Shown here piece by piece: positions 38,001 to 49,967 of a stretch of 64,000 bases of DNA (position 1 is its first letter; each line of letters begins with the position of its first letter). The notes below the pieces were generated by a model. That model did no database searches, was not told where the DNA came from, and saw only the letters and a list, made by a program, of their open reading frames with translations. A program made the position numbers and the translations under genes. Source of the DNA: Cornus controversa (taxonomy: Eukaryota; Streptophyta; Magnoliopsida; Cornales; Cornaceae); the NCBI GenBank assembly GCA_026545225.1, contig CM048845.1, positions 106,157,033-106,221,032 on the forward strand, written 5' to 3'.

Positions 38001-41000
38001 ACGGATGGGCGGTACATGATAGTGTTTAGTAATGCATATCAACAATCGAACAATAGCAGTAGCAGGACTTACAGAAGAATTTCTGCATCTTCAGTAAACA
38101 ATATCCTGTAACTAAATAGGACAACAATCTTTGTTACCCTAGTTTCAACAAATAAAGCTATTGAAAAGGAAAAAATTTACTTAACTTATGCTTGTTCTTT
38201 CTTTCTCTTCAGGAAAAAACCCAAAATATAAATAGAAGAATACGGAATGCTCAGGGATAATCACAGCCAGTTTGGTTCTGTTTTATGATAACAGCTTTCC
38301 AATCTTAGAGAACTGAAAAATTAGAAAACAGTAGAGCTCAACAGTTTTCCAAAGACTGTTTTCTGAAAACCAAGTTATTACTTTCTGGTTTTGCTCAACT
38401 TCAAGCTCCCAATACTTGTTTAATAGGCTCATAATAGATGGTTGTTTGCGGAGAACTGTTATAAAGTTCACATTGGGCTCTACTTCAATCGTGGTTCACA
38501 TTTGTCAAAAACCAGTAATATAGTTGGTCAGAAAGCTCGCTAAAAGATTTCAGCAAATACTAAAATATGAATATCAATTGACCGTTACCAACCTCCTCTT
38601 ACTTGTGACTCGTATATTTACTTTCTATATCAAGCAAACTATATGAGACCTATAGCTAAAGATCATATAGTGTCACGGTATGTATAGCACCTATACAGAA
38701 CACTTCTCTCTTTCTCAGTGCTTTCTTTAGGCTTCTGACTTCTTGTTGGTAGAAAAAGCAATATGATATTGAGCTTTATTAAAATTGCCTACCACTGGTA
38801 CTAGGGAAATCCATGGCATAGCAGCAGAAAATTTCCATAATTTATCTTATTTCTACAATGTGAAATGCCAAAAATATGAGTCAGATCCAGAGCTGTATAT
38901 TATGCAAGATGCTTGACATACCAGCAGAAAGATTCCACAATGGTAGGAATTAGATTCCAACAGTTAAATTCAGGGTGATAAGCCAGGAAGATACAGGTAT
39001 TATGTTGATGTAGATTATGAATGATGAATACCTTTATCATTAGCGTCAATACCAATTCATTCCCTTATTACAGTAAATGTCTAGCTCTAGGCAGGCATGA
39101 CTCGCATTGCAACCGTACAAGTGTACAAACACAAGAAAAGTATACAATTGCAGCTTAAAGGGAAAAAAAAAAGATTGATGCAGAATCTGATGATAAACAT
39201 AAAATGAGGAAACTATTTACCTCCTGAGGAAAGCCATTCCAGCTACCCAATCCTGTACCAGCAACATGTGGCATAAGGTTTGAAGAAGCCATGGGACTAG
39301 GGCTTCGATGCCGCAGTCTATCAAGTTCACCAAAACCTTGGTTGGGCATCCTCCCCGAAACTCGTAATATCTCTGAACAAAAAGAAGAAAAGAGAGAAGG
39401 AATACATTAAATATAAAAACCAACCTCCAAAATCAAAAATAAAAATAAAAGCACCAGAAAAATGATATAAGCTGAAACCATTTTCATAACAATATACAGC
39501 CACTGCCACAAAAATATGGAGTCATGAAGGGTAATGCAAGGTAAACGAGAATAAGGAGGAGAAGTTAGAGGAAGAGACGAGGCAATAATCAAGATGAAAG
39601 AAATTAGTTAAAAGCTCATTGAAACTAAGAACAAAAAAGATACAATTGTACTGAATTTACTTGCAATCCTGTTTAGACAATGTAAGAATATGTTTTTACT
39701 ACTGAAATCAATCGACGGAAGCTTAATCAGTTCACAAGGTTTAACATCCCAAATTACAGTCACTATTCAGAAAAGGAAACTAACAAGGACATCAAGCCTG
39801 TTCGCTTATGGTTTCACCATCTCTTTCGTTTCAATCTTGCAACAGCACAAGTGGGCTCCTCTCAAAGAGAATGCTAGAACATTAATTAAACTGAAAAATA
39901 TCCAGTGAACTATATCTTACTATGTCACATGAATTTTTCTTTATGAATCTATTCTGGGTTTTGCACCAGCTTTTTCATTGACAATTAAATCTGTTAAACG
40001 TCGTGTAAACCCATGCAACGGCCAAAAGTTTTCAAACTCACAGCAGTAAAGTTCTAGTATCAATGAGCACTATTTTTCAAGGTTATGATCTAAAATGAAC
40101 AGTATTTTCCATGTCAACCAAGTTAGAGATAATTACTGACACAAAAGTGTTAAACTTTCATACAGCCATAAGGACAAGTATAAGCATAAAAAGTATTTAT
40201 ACGCCCACAAAGTAGTTTAAAACCCTTGCCATGTCACAAATTATACAAATCGAACAAAAAAGTCGCCAAGATTTGCACCAACACTGATGAGACAAATAAC
40301 TATACCATAAGACTAATAAATTGGTTAAAAGATATAATTGTCATTCAGTATTCTCACGGAAACTTTTCATTTTGCTTTCCTGGTATACAAAGCAAATACA
40401 TTTTCATTTTCATTTTCCAACGCTGTTTCTCGATCCTATATTCTATAATTTATGCTAGTTTGAATAGAGCTCACTTGGTATTTTAGTAAAGGGGTTAGTT
40501 TACTTGACCTAACATAATTTTGTGAAAATGACTCCCATTACACAAAACCAGGAAAGCACTTCAGATACTACAAAAAAACGCAATGGGATGAATTCGCCCA
40601 TGGGGAAAAAGGAAAATGGAAAGAAATATGTGTGTGTGCGTGTGTGTGCGCGTGTGTGCAGAATTGATTCAAGAATCACAATTAAGAACAGCAGAAACTA
40701 TTATTCAAACTTCATGAAGGTAAAACCAATCAAAATGGATCTAACTTTGTAATTTTGACAAACAAGAAAACAAAGCCACATACTAAGAAATGCAGTTAAA
40801 ACCCACAAAAACCCAGAAAACCTAGATCCAAAACTAAGAGATATAACTCAGTTCAAACTAACCTTGATTCAAAAGCCTGCTACATATCGGAAGAACTTGC
40901 ATGAAAGGTCCAAGCTTTTGATGCTCTGCCAACAGCTCTGACAAGTACTGACTACTCAGATGTGTAGAGAAAAAAAACAAATACAAACGCATCGATCAAA

Positions 41001-41162
41001 AATAGAGAACCATTCAAGTGACTCAAAAGCATACCAATATTAAAAAGCAAGAAATAGAGATATAGAGTATAGAGAGGCGTACCTATCGAGGTCTTGGGTA
41101 CTTCTAATCTGTGGAGAAACGGCTCTTGCAGGTGAGAAGTTGGGATTATACAGACCTGACAT
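32086..41162 (-). CDS. STAR/KH-domain RNA-binding protein (Quaking-like, At3g08620/At2g38610 type)
   Basis: Seven exons on the minus strand encode 281 residues: 41162-41083, 40951-40863, 39372-39221, 34100-33984, 33871-33755, 33559-33416 and 32232-32086. All borders are GT-AG and the frame is unbroken. The start is [14 protein letters not shown], typical of the family. Residues about 27-65 ([20 protein letters not shown]) form the STAR dimerisation (QUA1-like) region. The KH domain is at about 128-213, with the RNA-binding loop GPRG at 155-158 within [16 protein letters not shown]. The tail ends MKRPKTGR, a likely nuclear-localisation tail. Family members bind RNA in the nucleus and affect splicing and 3'-end processing. 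Intron 3 (5.1 kb) and the last intron carry SINEs. The length fits the family (about 280). It is divergent from the MWFE gene, 8 kb away. Confidence 0.95.
32955..33124 (-). mobile_element. tRNA-derived SINE in the last KH intron
   Basis: Read on the minus strand it starts GAGGTCGCACCTTGG, has a box-A-like GATGGCAAGTGCC and a box-B-like GAGTTCGAGAC, then CAGCCTCTCC and ACTGGGTAC, and ends in an A-rich tail (T-run at about 32949-32966 on the plus strand). This layout matches a widespread plant SINE group related to Au. A target duplication was not found. It is intronic and opposed to no exon. Confidence 0.7.
35547..35663 (+). mobile_element. tRNA-derived SINE with 10-bp target duplication
   Basis: This short element begins AAAGGGCTTGTAGCCCAATGG (box A region) and has GGGGTTCGAGCCC (box B). 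It ends with an A-run and TGT. A perfect 10-bp duplication AGGTTGGTTC flanks it (35537-35546 and 35664-35673). It lies in KH intron 3 in antisense orientation to the gene. The complete duplication suggests a fairly young insertion. Confidence 0.85.
37082..37210 (+). mobile_element. Degenerate tRNA-derived SINE
   Basis: A box-A-like TTGGTGCACTGGTAAATGG and a box-B-like AGGTTCGAATC are about 40 bases apart. They are followed by GTTAGGTCTTAATC. No A-tail or target duplication is clear. It lies in KH intron 3. Confidence 0.4.
37646..37746. repeat. Tandem duplication, 52-bp unit
   Basis: Two near-identical copies of a unit containing TTTGTGATTTTGATTTTG and TACGAAGTTGCCTCATTAAA start at 37646 and 37698, in KH intron 3. 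Confidence 0.85.
39373..40862 (-). other. KH intron 2
   Basis: This intron lies between exons 2 and 3 (donor GTTAG next to 40863, acceptor GTTCAG next to 39372). It contains a TG microsatellite at about 40628-40659. No gene is seen. Confidence 0.8.
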
Positions 41163-42128
41163 GGCTTTTCGACGACAACGAATCAATGGAATGGTAAAGG
41201 GGTCTTCTTAGTTGCAGAAGAGAGAAAAACAGAGAGAGAAGGTAATTTATTCATACAAGAAAGTAAAGGCTTTGAGCGAGTAAAGAAGGTCGAAACTGGG
41301 AAAGGTATGTGAAATTCGAAGAAAGGAAAGCAAATTTTTTTATATGGATGTGTGTATGTATAGGAAATTTATATTGGATTCTAGATTCCATTCAACGACA
41401 GTATCCAACTATCCATATATTTCTACTCTTGTTTGGAAAGAGAATATTAGACGGTAATTTAATCATTGACATTGTTTTATTGGAAAATTTTGTTCAAAAT
41501 GAAAAACTAATTGAATAATCAAATGGAAAGATTAGTGGTGAATAAATATTTGCTAAGGTGGGACTATTTCTCTTTTAGGAGTAGTATTTCTCAATCACAT
41601 GGTGCAGGGATGGCAACGGGAAGGGACCAATCCCATTTAAAGAAGCTTATCCATTTCTATTTTGCTCTGTTTAATAAACCGGCCGGAAGGAGGCAGAGCG
41701 GGACGATTTTTTTTTTCAGAAAAATATTTTTGTAATTAGACTCTTTTTCTAGTTCATTATAATTTATATATATATATATATCGTATACACTGGCTTCAAT
41801 TTTGATAGATTTTTATTTTATTTATCATTTTTGTCATAAATGCATTTTAATGTTACCTTTAGGATGCAACAATAGTTACCAAAACTAAAGTGGAAGGAAT
41901 AAAAAATTATTTTACTACTCAACCTATGAAATGGTCATTTCATTTCCAATAAACATTAAAAAGCAAAATATAGTTTCCAAAAATAATGTAATTATCATTT
42001 CATTCATACATTATTTCATATTTGAAACCAAACAATAGAATAAGAATGATCATTCCATTCTCATTCTCATTCCATTCTCACTTTAATGGAATGTTCATTC
42101 CATTGTTGCGTACCAAATACAGCATAAA
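41163..42128. other. Upstream region of the KH gene and intergenic repeats
   Basis: The 41163-41300 stretch is a GA-rich likely 5' UTR and promoter of the KH gene. At about 41606 a GGGATGGCAACGGG start resembles the TAGGGATGGCAA hAT family, but no matching end was found. The 41870-42125 stretch contains repeated CATTCCATT and TCATTTCATT motifs that look like a decayed MITE. No gene is seen. Confidence 0.45.
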
Positions 42129-44405
42129 TGATGTTTAGCATGTTTTAGATGTGGGAAACATGTTTGAAAATTTGTTTAGAGGTTTTTGGAACATTTGGGT
42201 GAATTTGAAAATTTTGGGTTAACGAGGCCCGGGACGCAAGTCGGGTGGGCCCAAAAATACGAAAAAAATTTAAAAATTTATTATTTTTTGTTTTAGACCA
42301 AACGAAATGTTAAATGAGTTAAGGGAATGATTTCGGAGCTATGGCCGCTTTCGAAATCGAAAACGAAGGTCGAGAAAATACGTTAAATGACCCGAGGGCA
42401 TCTCAATCATTTTGCACCCCAGGATATTGTTGAGATATCAGCCATTACATACAATTGATATATCTCTCTCACTCTCCTATTTCATCCTTTTTCCTTCTAT
42501 TTTTATTTTGGAGGTGTTGGGCTAAGATTTGGCGAATGCCGAAAACAAGGGGATTGTTTTACTTGGCAAAGGCTACATTTTAGACCAAACGAAATTCAAT
42601 TTCGATAAAGTTAAAAGGTCTGAAATTTTGGAACATTAACTTCAAGGCTTGAGAAATGATGTAGGGGTGTAAATCATTTCTTCATTTTGATTATGTATGT
42701 CACATACTTGTGACATGACACTTTTCTGTGAAAATTTATATGTAATGTAATATTTTTTGCATATATATATGTTGACTAGCATGTTAATTCTAGAGAGAAT
42801 TATGTATTATTCATGAGTTGTTGAGGTTTATGAATGCATTGTATAACTTGTGTTCATTTGAGAAGTATTGTGAAGTTTGATCATATGTGAGAAGACATAC
42901 ATAATACATAATTCCCTTGAAAATGAATGATTATCGATTTCCATAAGATGATTGAACTCGCATTGTAATATGTTTGTGTCGAGAGTGATATACATTAACT
43001 TGATAAAATGTTATGCATTGGATGAAATTGATGACACTATTGATTTTGTGCATTTATATGAGAATTTGTGATTTTTGGGGCATGTGTGAAGATTAAGAAG
43101 GGCCCGGAGCCTTAGGATGCAAAGCCCAAAATTTGGCCAAGTGGATGTTGCTTCCGTTGAGTTAGTAACTCGTAAAGTATAAGCAGAGTATGTGACTTTG
43201 AAAATACCCTTACCATGGAATTGTGATAAACAGAAGTCCCCAGTTGAAGTGATTTCAGAGTATACGTAGTGTGAATGCATTTGTGAACATGATTATTTTT
43301 TAATTACTTAAGGTTAGTGGAAATATGAGACATCACGCATGAATTTGAAAACGTGTATGTTTTAAGTACAAAAATTATTGAAGTATGTCATATAGTTATA
43401 TAGAGATTCATTGTGGATTCATGCATGGCTACCTGAGTCAATGTTGAGTCGGATGGATCATTCCTATTGGGCGTAGTTGTATGATCACTCTTTTCCTCCA
43501 AACTTTTTCAGATAAAACACTGGTAGAAGACGAGAATTATAGTGGATCGAGATGATATTTTTGGAGTCTTTTGGATATGTACATAGATATTCATGTCGGT
43601 TTGTGGCATGTTGACTATTTTTGGTTATATTGTATTTACATTTAGATAACCTCTATGCCATTGAGCATTTTATGTATTAGCCATGCGTGACATGTTTTGA
43701 CTTTCAAATGATGAATGTATGACGGATAATTTTGAATTTCAAATGTATGAATTTTATGATATGATCACTTAGAGATATAAAATTTATGTTTGGATCATGT
43801 GGAGTACGTCTTGAACCATTTTTAATGATTTTTATCTTACCGAGAATATATGCATGTTGTAGATGGAGAGTTGAATGAGAAATGTGTAGGTTATAATCAC
43901 TTGAGGATGTTGAAATGGTTGTAGTTCGAGTGATTACGATGCATCGTAGTTCCATTGGCAATGCGTCATAAAAAAAATGAGGATTTAGGATTGAAAACAA
44001 AATTTTTCGCAAGATATTTCGTAACATCTGTGATACATCGTACATTACGATATATTTTAATTGGATTGGAAAATTGGGGTTGGAAAAATATAACTTTTTG
44101 CAAGATGTTTCGCAACATCTGTGATGCATCATAAATTACGATACATCAAAACCAACATTACAATGTATCATAATATATAATTAGACTTAGGATTGAGGTG
44201 TGTTTGGAGGTGCATGAGTGGCCACGTGTGGGACCCATGATGAGTGATTAATGATAAGTCATACGTAGGTGAACGTATGTTGGTAATTACGCATCCGGGT
44301 TGATTTAAATAGTGATGTAGTTCATTAGGGTTTAATGGACATAATCACTTTGGGACTCAGACTCGGAGACAGTATCTCCGGTGGTTTGAAAGTCGGGATG
44401 TGACA
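42129..44405 (+). mobile_element. Long LTR of a Gypsy (Tekay/Del-type) retrotransposon, probably solo or nearly so
   Basis: It starts TGATGTTTAGCATG and ends GGGATGTGACA, as expected for Tekay/Del-like LTRs. It is followed by ATTTGATATCAAATATG, a decayed version of the TTTGGTATCAGAGC primer site. Internally CGAAAATAC and GGGTGGGCCC motifs near the start, and a diverged duplication of a GCAACATCTGTGAT-GCATC segment (about 44005-44160), are seen. No gag or pol follows, only about 100 bases ending in another GAGGTGTGACA. No clear target duplication was found. The subfamily is from memory of LTR ends. Confidence 0.6.
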
Positions 44406-44705
44406 ATTTGATATCAAATATGATATCATAGTGGGATTATTGATGAGAGATAATAACGTGTAACCTAATCACCCTTGGCTTCCGGAAGTCGAAAATTGAG
44501 GTGTGACATGTATACTTCTAATAAGATTTGAACAAGTAAAGGGTTATACATATAACTATACAAGGATAATTTTATATATGTATAATATATAAGGGTAATT
44601 TTGTATATAAAGGTAATATGGTAAATTATATAATATAAACGGGGTAGGGCGGGACGAGCCTTCATAGTCCCCACTCTAAAACAGGCCAAGTTTTCACTTC
44701 CTAAC

Positions 44706-45811
44706 TAGGGATGACAATTTTGTCTCTCTTGCCCTTAATGGGACGAGTATGGGGACCATTTTTGTTCCGTAGAAGCAAGTATGAAAAAATAAACTAGAAC
44801 TCGCCACGGGTTTGGGATTTGTTAACAACCCGCCCCGCCCTACCTAATTTATATATATATATAAACATATAGTATTCTTACCTTAAATATGTATACTATT
44901 ACATTTTTTAACACAACATAACCTAACATATCTCTTATTCTCTAACATATATGAAAATATTTACATATATAATATCCTTATCTTAAATACATATATTGTT
45001 TACATTTTTTAAACTTACTTAACATATCTCTTATTCTCTAATGCTTCGTTTGGTAGGAAGGAAGAAAATTGGATAAAAGAGAGAGAATAAGGGATGGAAG
45101 AGATTGTGTTCTTCATTCTTTTCATTTGGTGTGATGGAAGAGAAAAAGATATGGATAAGACATGCCTAGAAAAAATTGTTTGTTAGTAGATAAGGGAAAA
45201 GAGTTCTAATTTATTTTTATCATTATATCCATCACTATTTGTTTGTTTAGGTTTATCAAAAAAATCATAAGAATAGTTTTGTAATTTAGAACATTTTTAA
45301 TAGTTTTGCCTTTTATTCATTCCTATCTTCTGTCCAAATTTGAAAGGATGAAAATTTGTGAAAAATGGTAGATGGGCTCATCTGCCCTATTTTCTCTTCT
45401 CTCCCAGCCTCCTCTTTGCTAAACAAAACAAAAAAAAATTATTTCTCTCTTATATTCTCTTCACCCCTTTTCCTTCCTGACAAACAGACCCTAACATATC
45501 GGCACTAAAGTCATCAAAATGAAATTGTTTATTCCATAAACCCATCCCCACCTTTTCCCGCCCTATCTCCTAACATGTGAGAATGGAATTTGAGTTCTCT
45601 TCCCATCCCATACCTGCGACGGGTATGGGAAGGCTATTAAAAGCAATCGGGTAAGAACGAGTTTAGGTGAATTCGTGTTGTCCTCGACCCATTGCCATCT
45701 TTATTCCTAACCCCATCTTTGCCCCCATTTAAATAAACGATTCCCCCTAATCGGTTTAAATGGGATGAGGTGGTGCAATTCTCTGTTAGACGGGCCAAAT
45801 TGTCATCCCTA
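44706..45811. mobile_element. hAT-like element of the TAGGGATGRCAA family, hosting a MITE
   Basis: The termini are TAGGGATGACAATTT and AAATTGTCATCCCTA, a perfect 15-bp inverted repeat. It matches the family of the element at 56100-56566, and both have GC-rich subterminal CCCGCCCCGCC motifs and AT-rich centres. A Tourist-like MITE (45042-45491) is nested in it. I found no clear 8-bp duplication. Confidence 0.7.
45042..45491. mobile_element. Tourist-like MITE nested in the hAT element
   Basis: The ends TGCTTCGTTTGGTAGGAAGG and CCTTCCTGACAAACAGACCC are imperfect inverted repeats flanked by TAA (45039-45041 and 45492-45494). The interior shares GGATGAAAATTTGTG and GTTTTGTAATTTA with the copies at 14623 and 27622. 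Confidence 0.78.
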
Positions 45812-46909
45812 CACATAAGACTATAGAATGAAGAGAAATGACAAAATGACTCTCCCTATTATCTTTCAAAAGGAAAAAATGACTTCCCTCGGATCTTCCC
45901 ATGCTCTACTCCATTTGGGCAATGGATTTGGGGATCTGTAATGGTGAGAGAGTAAAAATAAACTGTGGGGTTGTGGGCAAGAAAAAAAAAATTTTGCCCC
46001 ACCCATTTATTTTATGAAAGGCGGCTCATATTTGTGTTTCACAAAAGTCCTAAAGCGCTCTATTCTCCTAAAATAAAATTACAAAAAAAATTCCTAAATT
46101 ACATAATATTTTTTAATGTCATATTTGCTTTCTATATTAGTTTGGGATTCATCTCCTATCTCTCTCCCTCACCACACGCTTGTTGTTAGAAATTTATTGA
46201 ATATTTCCAATATGATCAAACTAATCAAAATTGGTAGATTCTAGAATTTGGCAAAATTCTCTCACTCGTGACCAACACCAGAACTTGGTTAGTGATTTAT
46301 TGAAAGGCAATGCCGTCGGTGGGAGAATAATAATTTAGATGAACTTGACAGATCACTTTGAAGGGCAAATGTGTATATCTATTGTTCCATTTTGATCCCC
46401 ATCTCATTTGGCTCTCCTAACATTGATTTCTTTGATTTGATTTTTTATTCCAAATTTTCTTCTTTTCTTACACATTGATTCTCACAATTTGTTGATATAA
46501 AATTAGAGTGGTTTAGGATCATAACATATTCTCTATATGAAATTTATCTTTCTAGACTTTCTTACTTTGTACTTTATCTCCGTATTAGATGTAGGAGAAC
46601 GAGAAAGATAAGGTGTGAGAAATTATGTGAATAACTAAAGGTAATTATGAGATTAAAAAATGTAAGAACCAAATATTTTGTTATCTATAAACTTTTTTTG
46701 TAATTTTATTTTATGAGAACAGGAGAGTGGAGCGCCTTAGGACTTTTGTGGAGCGCTAATATTAGCGGCATGTATGAAATTCGTATCATATACTTTATTG
46801 AAAAAATATATAAATTGAGTTTTTTTATTTTCTTACATTAATGTCACATATTGTTTTTTGTTAAGGATTTTTCCTTCCTTAATAAATTAACAAGAATATT
46901 GAATATAAT

Positions 46910-46943
<34 letters not shown>

Positions 46944-47059
46944 ATATTTGAGTGACGTAGAATGAGGAATTCCCCAAGTAACGGTGTTCCAGGATGATGG
47001 ATGTTTTGTAAAATAGGGAGGGAGGTGGGAAATAAATGATCATCCATGTCATCTATAGG
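45812..47059. other. AT-rich intergenic DNA
   Basis: No gene is recognised. A pair of related segments around 46030-46130 and 46700-46760 share GGAGCGC, CTTTTGT and TTTTATTTTATGAGA-type sequence in opposite orientations, so a decayed inverted-repeat element is possible. A TATG tetranucleotide microsatellite spans about 46917-46947. Confidence 0.4.
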
Positions 47060-48363
47060 GGTACGGCCAATTAATAATAAAAGTAATAAAGGTAGTATTC
47101 AATACAATTGTAAAGGATCTTGAGAAGGCTCTTTGTTAGAGGGAAGAGAAATTAAGCTAGTTGATCGAGGCCATTGTGAAGGTAGGACAACTTTTTGCCA
47201 CCAAACCATCCTCTTTTGCATTTACTGAAGTCCCTTATTTATAGTGCTAGGTTTTCTTAGGTCATGTCCATTGCATTCAAACCAGGTTGGTTATTATCAG
47301 AGATTTATAACACTTAGGTTATGATGCCCTAGGCACCTAACTGGTCAAATCTCTCAACTTTCTCTGCGGTTGAACCACAGTGGTGGTAGTTGAGAGTATT
47401 AACGACTCTTATAAGAGTATTAATGGTGACAATAAGGGTCTATGTGGTGACATGCTTTCACTGCTCCATTAACTAGGCCTATTGAGAAAGTTAGGCTTTC
47501 TTTATTTCTCATCCTCCAAACCAGATTCCCTCTAAGTATCCCATGATGGCTTTGGTTACATCAGGACAAGGGATTCCTACCAAGTTTCACTTGTCACGCG
47601 ATGAGGTTTAGCAGTGCTCGAATAGTGTGTTCGAGGCTTGTTTGACCTATCATGATGTCAGGGCTTTGTGATGGTCCTCGAAGAGTGTGTTTGAGGCTTG
47701 CCTGACCTGTCATGGCGTTAAGGCTTTGTGATGGTGCTCAAAGAGTGTGTTCAAGACTCGTCCTACCTGACATGGTGTGAGGGCTTTGTGATGGTGCTTG
47801 AAGAGTGTGTTTGAGGCTTGCTGGACCTGTAGTGGCATCAGGGCTTTGTGATGGTGCTCGAAGAGTGTGTTTGAGGCTTGTCCGACCTGACACGGTGTGA
47901 GGGCTTTGTGACGGTGCTCGAAGAGTGTGTTCGAGGCTTGTTCGACCTGACATGGTGTCAGGGCTTTGTGATGGTGCTCGAAGAGTGTGTTCGAGGCTTG
48001 TTCGACCTAACATGGTGTCAGAGCTTTGTAATGGTGTTCGAAGAGTGTGTTCAAGACTTGTCTGATCTGACATAGTGTCAGACTTTGTAATGGTGCTCAA
48101 AGAGTGTGTTCGAGGCTTGTCTCTTTTTATGATTTTAGTTCTTTTGATGGACTTCATTCTTTTCTTTTAATGGGTGACATGGTTGTCATGTTGGCCATTG
48201 ACTTTTCAATCTTGCCATATGACTTGATATACTCAACACCTACACCATCTATTGTTTATTTATGTAAGGAACAATCTAGTATAATTTGAAAGAGCAAATC
48301 AATCAGTTATAAGCAACGAAAAACTATCAATAGGTGTACTTAGGGGACCCAATTGCACTAACA
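47060..48363 (-). mobile_element. Possible LTR of an unidentified retrotransposon, carrying a minisatellite
   Basis: On the minus strand a TGTTAGTGCAATTGGG start at 48363 looks like an LTR end. Far downstream, CACTATAAATAAGGGAC (about 47231-47247) looks like an LTR promoter TATA box. Between them lies a 60-bp tandem array. The other end, primer site and coding region were not found, so this is a tentative call. Confidence 0.3.
47599..48119. repeat. 60-bp minisatellite, about nine units
   Basis: The units repeat every 60 bases from 47599 to 48119. Each contains variants of GGGCTTTGTGATGGTGCTCG, AAGAGTGTGTTCGAGGCTTG and ACCTGACATGGTGTCA. The last unit is 59 bases. The first is partial and most diverged, and the central units (47881-48000) are the most alike. 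Because the period is a multiple of three, open frames run through it on both strands (minus 47738-48157; plus 47878-48075). These are not evidence of a gene. Confidence 0.95.
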
Positions 48364-48554
48364 TGAAAGTCAAAGGAAGTTTTGGAAAAATATTAACAAT
48401 TTAGGTGGAAAGACACTATTAATTTACTTTATCTTCTTATTTTAACCCCTCGGATATGGTGAGAAAGGACCAAAGTTCTTCCATTTTTCTTTAATTTGGA
48501 ATGATTAATAAATCATTAAAGAACTTAGCACGGGTGCATAACCTTTCATAACTG

Positions 48555-48600
<46 letters not shown>

Positions 48601-49338
48601 GCAACATTATAGCATTCAAGATTTAAATAATATGTCATTATTCCTAAGTAAATTATCTTACAAATAATATGCGTCAATGCTTGGTGGCGGAAAGGATCAT
48701 TTTGATCATTTTCTTCAAAATATTAAATTGCACCATCAGAACCATCTAAACCGTAAGAGCTTTTATAGTATTTTTTTCTTTTAGAAATAGCAAGAAGAAA
48801 AGGAAATAAAAAATTCTTGAACACTTTAAAAGTTTGACCAGCATGAAAAGAAAATTTTTGAAAAAAAATTACTTTCCAAAAACACCTAATGTTTTCATAA
48901 AATTTTTCTACAAAAAACACAATTTTTTTTATTTCTTGAAAAAGTTTTATCAACTTACAATAATAGTTTTTTTTATAGTAATTTTCATGTTATTTAAACC
49001 ATAAAATGATAATTTCTGATAATTTTTTTGAAGAAATTTCATACTAATTTTTTTTCCATTCATTTCAATTTGTTTTTTACTTTCACTTTTCACTTTTAAT
49101 TTTTATTTAACCCAAGGGAGGCTTAAAAGTGAAAAGGAAGGAAGCATGCCATCCAACGGCTTTCCTGAAAAGAGACCATAAACTTTACATTGTGCTGACA
49201 TGGCTAAGCCTAATTGGCCAGTGGTCACAGGACATAATTAATTGATAGTCTTGATTAATATACATAAACATTGGGACTATGAGGCTAAAAGAGGGAAGAG
49301 GGTAAGACTAGTTGGGATAGAGAGAGAGAGAGAGAGAG
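48364..49338. other. Intergenic region and MWFE promoter side
   Basis: It contains a TA microsatellite at about 48559-48597 and AT-rich DNA. The last 20 bases before the MWFE start codon are a GA repeat, probably in the 5' UTR. No other gene is seen. Confidence 0.5.
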
Positions 49339-49679
49339 ATGTCGTTGGTGTGGTTGGAAGCAGTACTGCCATTAGGGATCATAGCAGGGATGCTCTGCGT
49401 TATGGGCAATGCTCAGTATTACATCCACAAAGCTGCACATGGCCGGGTAATTCTTATCACTTCAATCACTAAGTTTTTTTATAGATCCAATCCATTTTTT
49501 TCAAGTTGTTTTTGTGTTTTCGTAGACAAAAACGAATTGGGTCTTGTTCTTATTTTGTTGTTGTTGTTGTTGTTTAATTGGAATCACAGCCGAAGCACAT
49601 CGGCAACGATTTGTGGGATGTGGCAATGGAAAGACGGGACAAGAAACTCATCGAAAAATCCGCTTCTTCATCAGATTAG
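49339..49679 (+). CDS. NADH dehydrogenase (ubiquinone) 1 alpha subcomplex subunit 1, MWFE/NDUFA1 type
   Basis: This small membrane subunit of mitochondrial complex I is needed for membrane-arm assembly. Exons 49339-49446 and 49590-49679 (GT-AG) encode 65 residues, the usual plant length. The start is MSLVWLEAVLPLGIIAGML, forming the single transmembrane helix. Then come NAQYYIHKAAHGR at the exon border and PKHIGNDLWDVAMERRDKK, followed by an Ala/Ser-rich end. The ATG follows a GA-repeat leader. The Arabidopsis gene At3g08610 is the remembered counterpart and neighbours the KH gene there. A Copia element lies about 290 bp beyond the stop, outside the coding region but possibly close to the polyadenylation region. 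Confidence 0.93.
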
Positions 49680-49967
49680 CCCCTCCGGTATACTTTTGTA
49701 ACTGTTGACTAATTTTCTTCTTCTTATTTTGTGAATTATAGTTATCTTTCTCTTGATTGCGGTAGATTTAGTGCAAATCTGTGTTGTGTTCTCCTAAAGA
49801 GCTCCATTTTTTTGTTGTCTGAGCTTTGATGACGTTACAATTAACAAGATGGGTTGGGTTTCTTAATTATTATCAACAAACAGTGACAACATGTTGGCTA
49901 ATCCGAGCTCGAGGCATAGATTTTTTGCATCTCGTAGCTTTTGGGATTACTCTTAAAATTACATCTT

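Larger units (their letters stand above)
34101..39220 (-). other. KH intron 3 (5.1 kb)
   Basis: This is a long intron with the donor at 39220-39219 and the acceptor ending at 34101. It contains SINEs at 35547 and about 37082, a TTTTC microsatellite at about 35898-35932, a GA tract at about 36913-36932, and a 52-bp tandem duplication at 37646. I saw no genes within it. Confidence 0.8.

Noticed and set aside
41606-41710. A third TAGGGATGGCAA-type hAT element
   Set aside because: Only a similar start (GGGATGGCAACGGG) was found; no matching right end or duplication, so I left it as background.
47738-48157. 139-codon frame with 20-residue repeats as a repeat protein
   Set aside because: It is the automatic product of a 60-bp tandem array with no stop in the unit; the opposite strand is open too.
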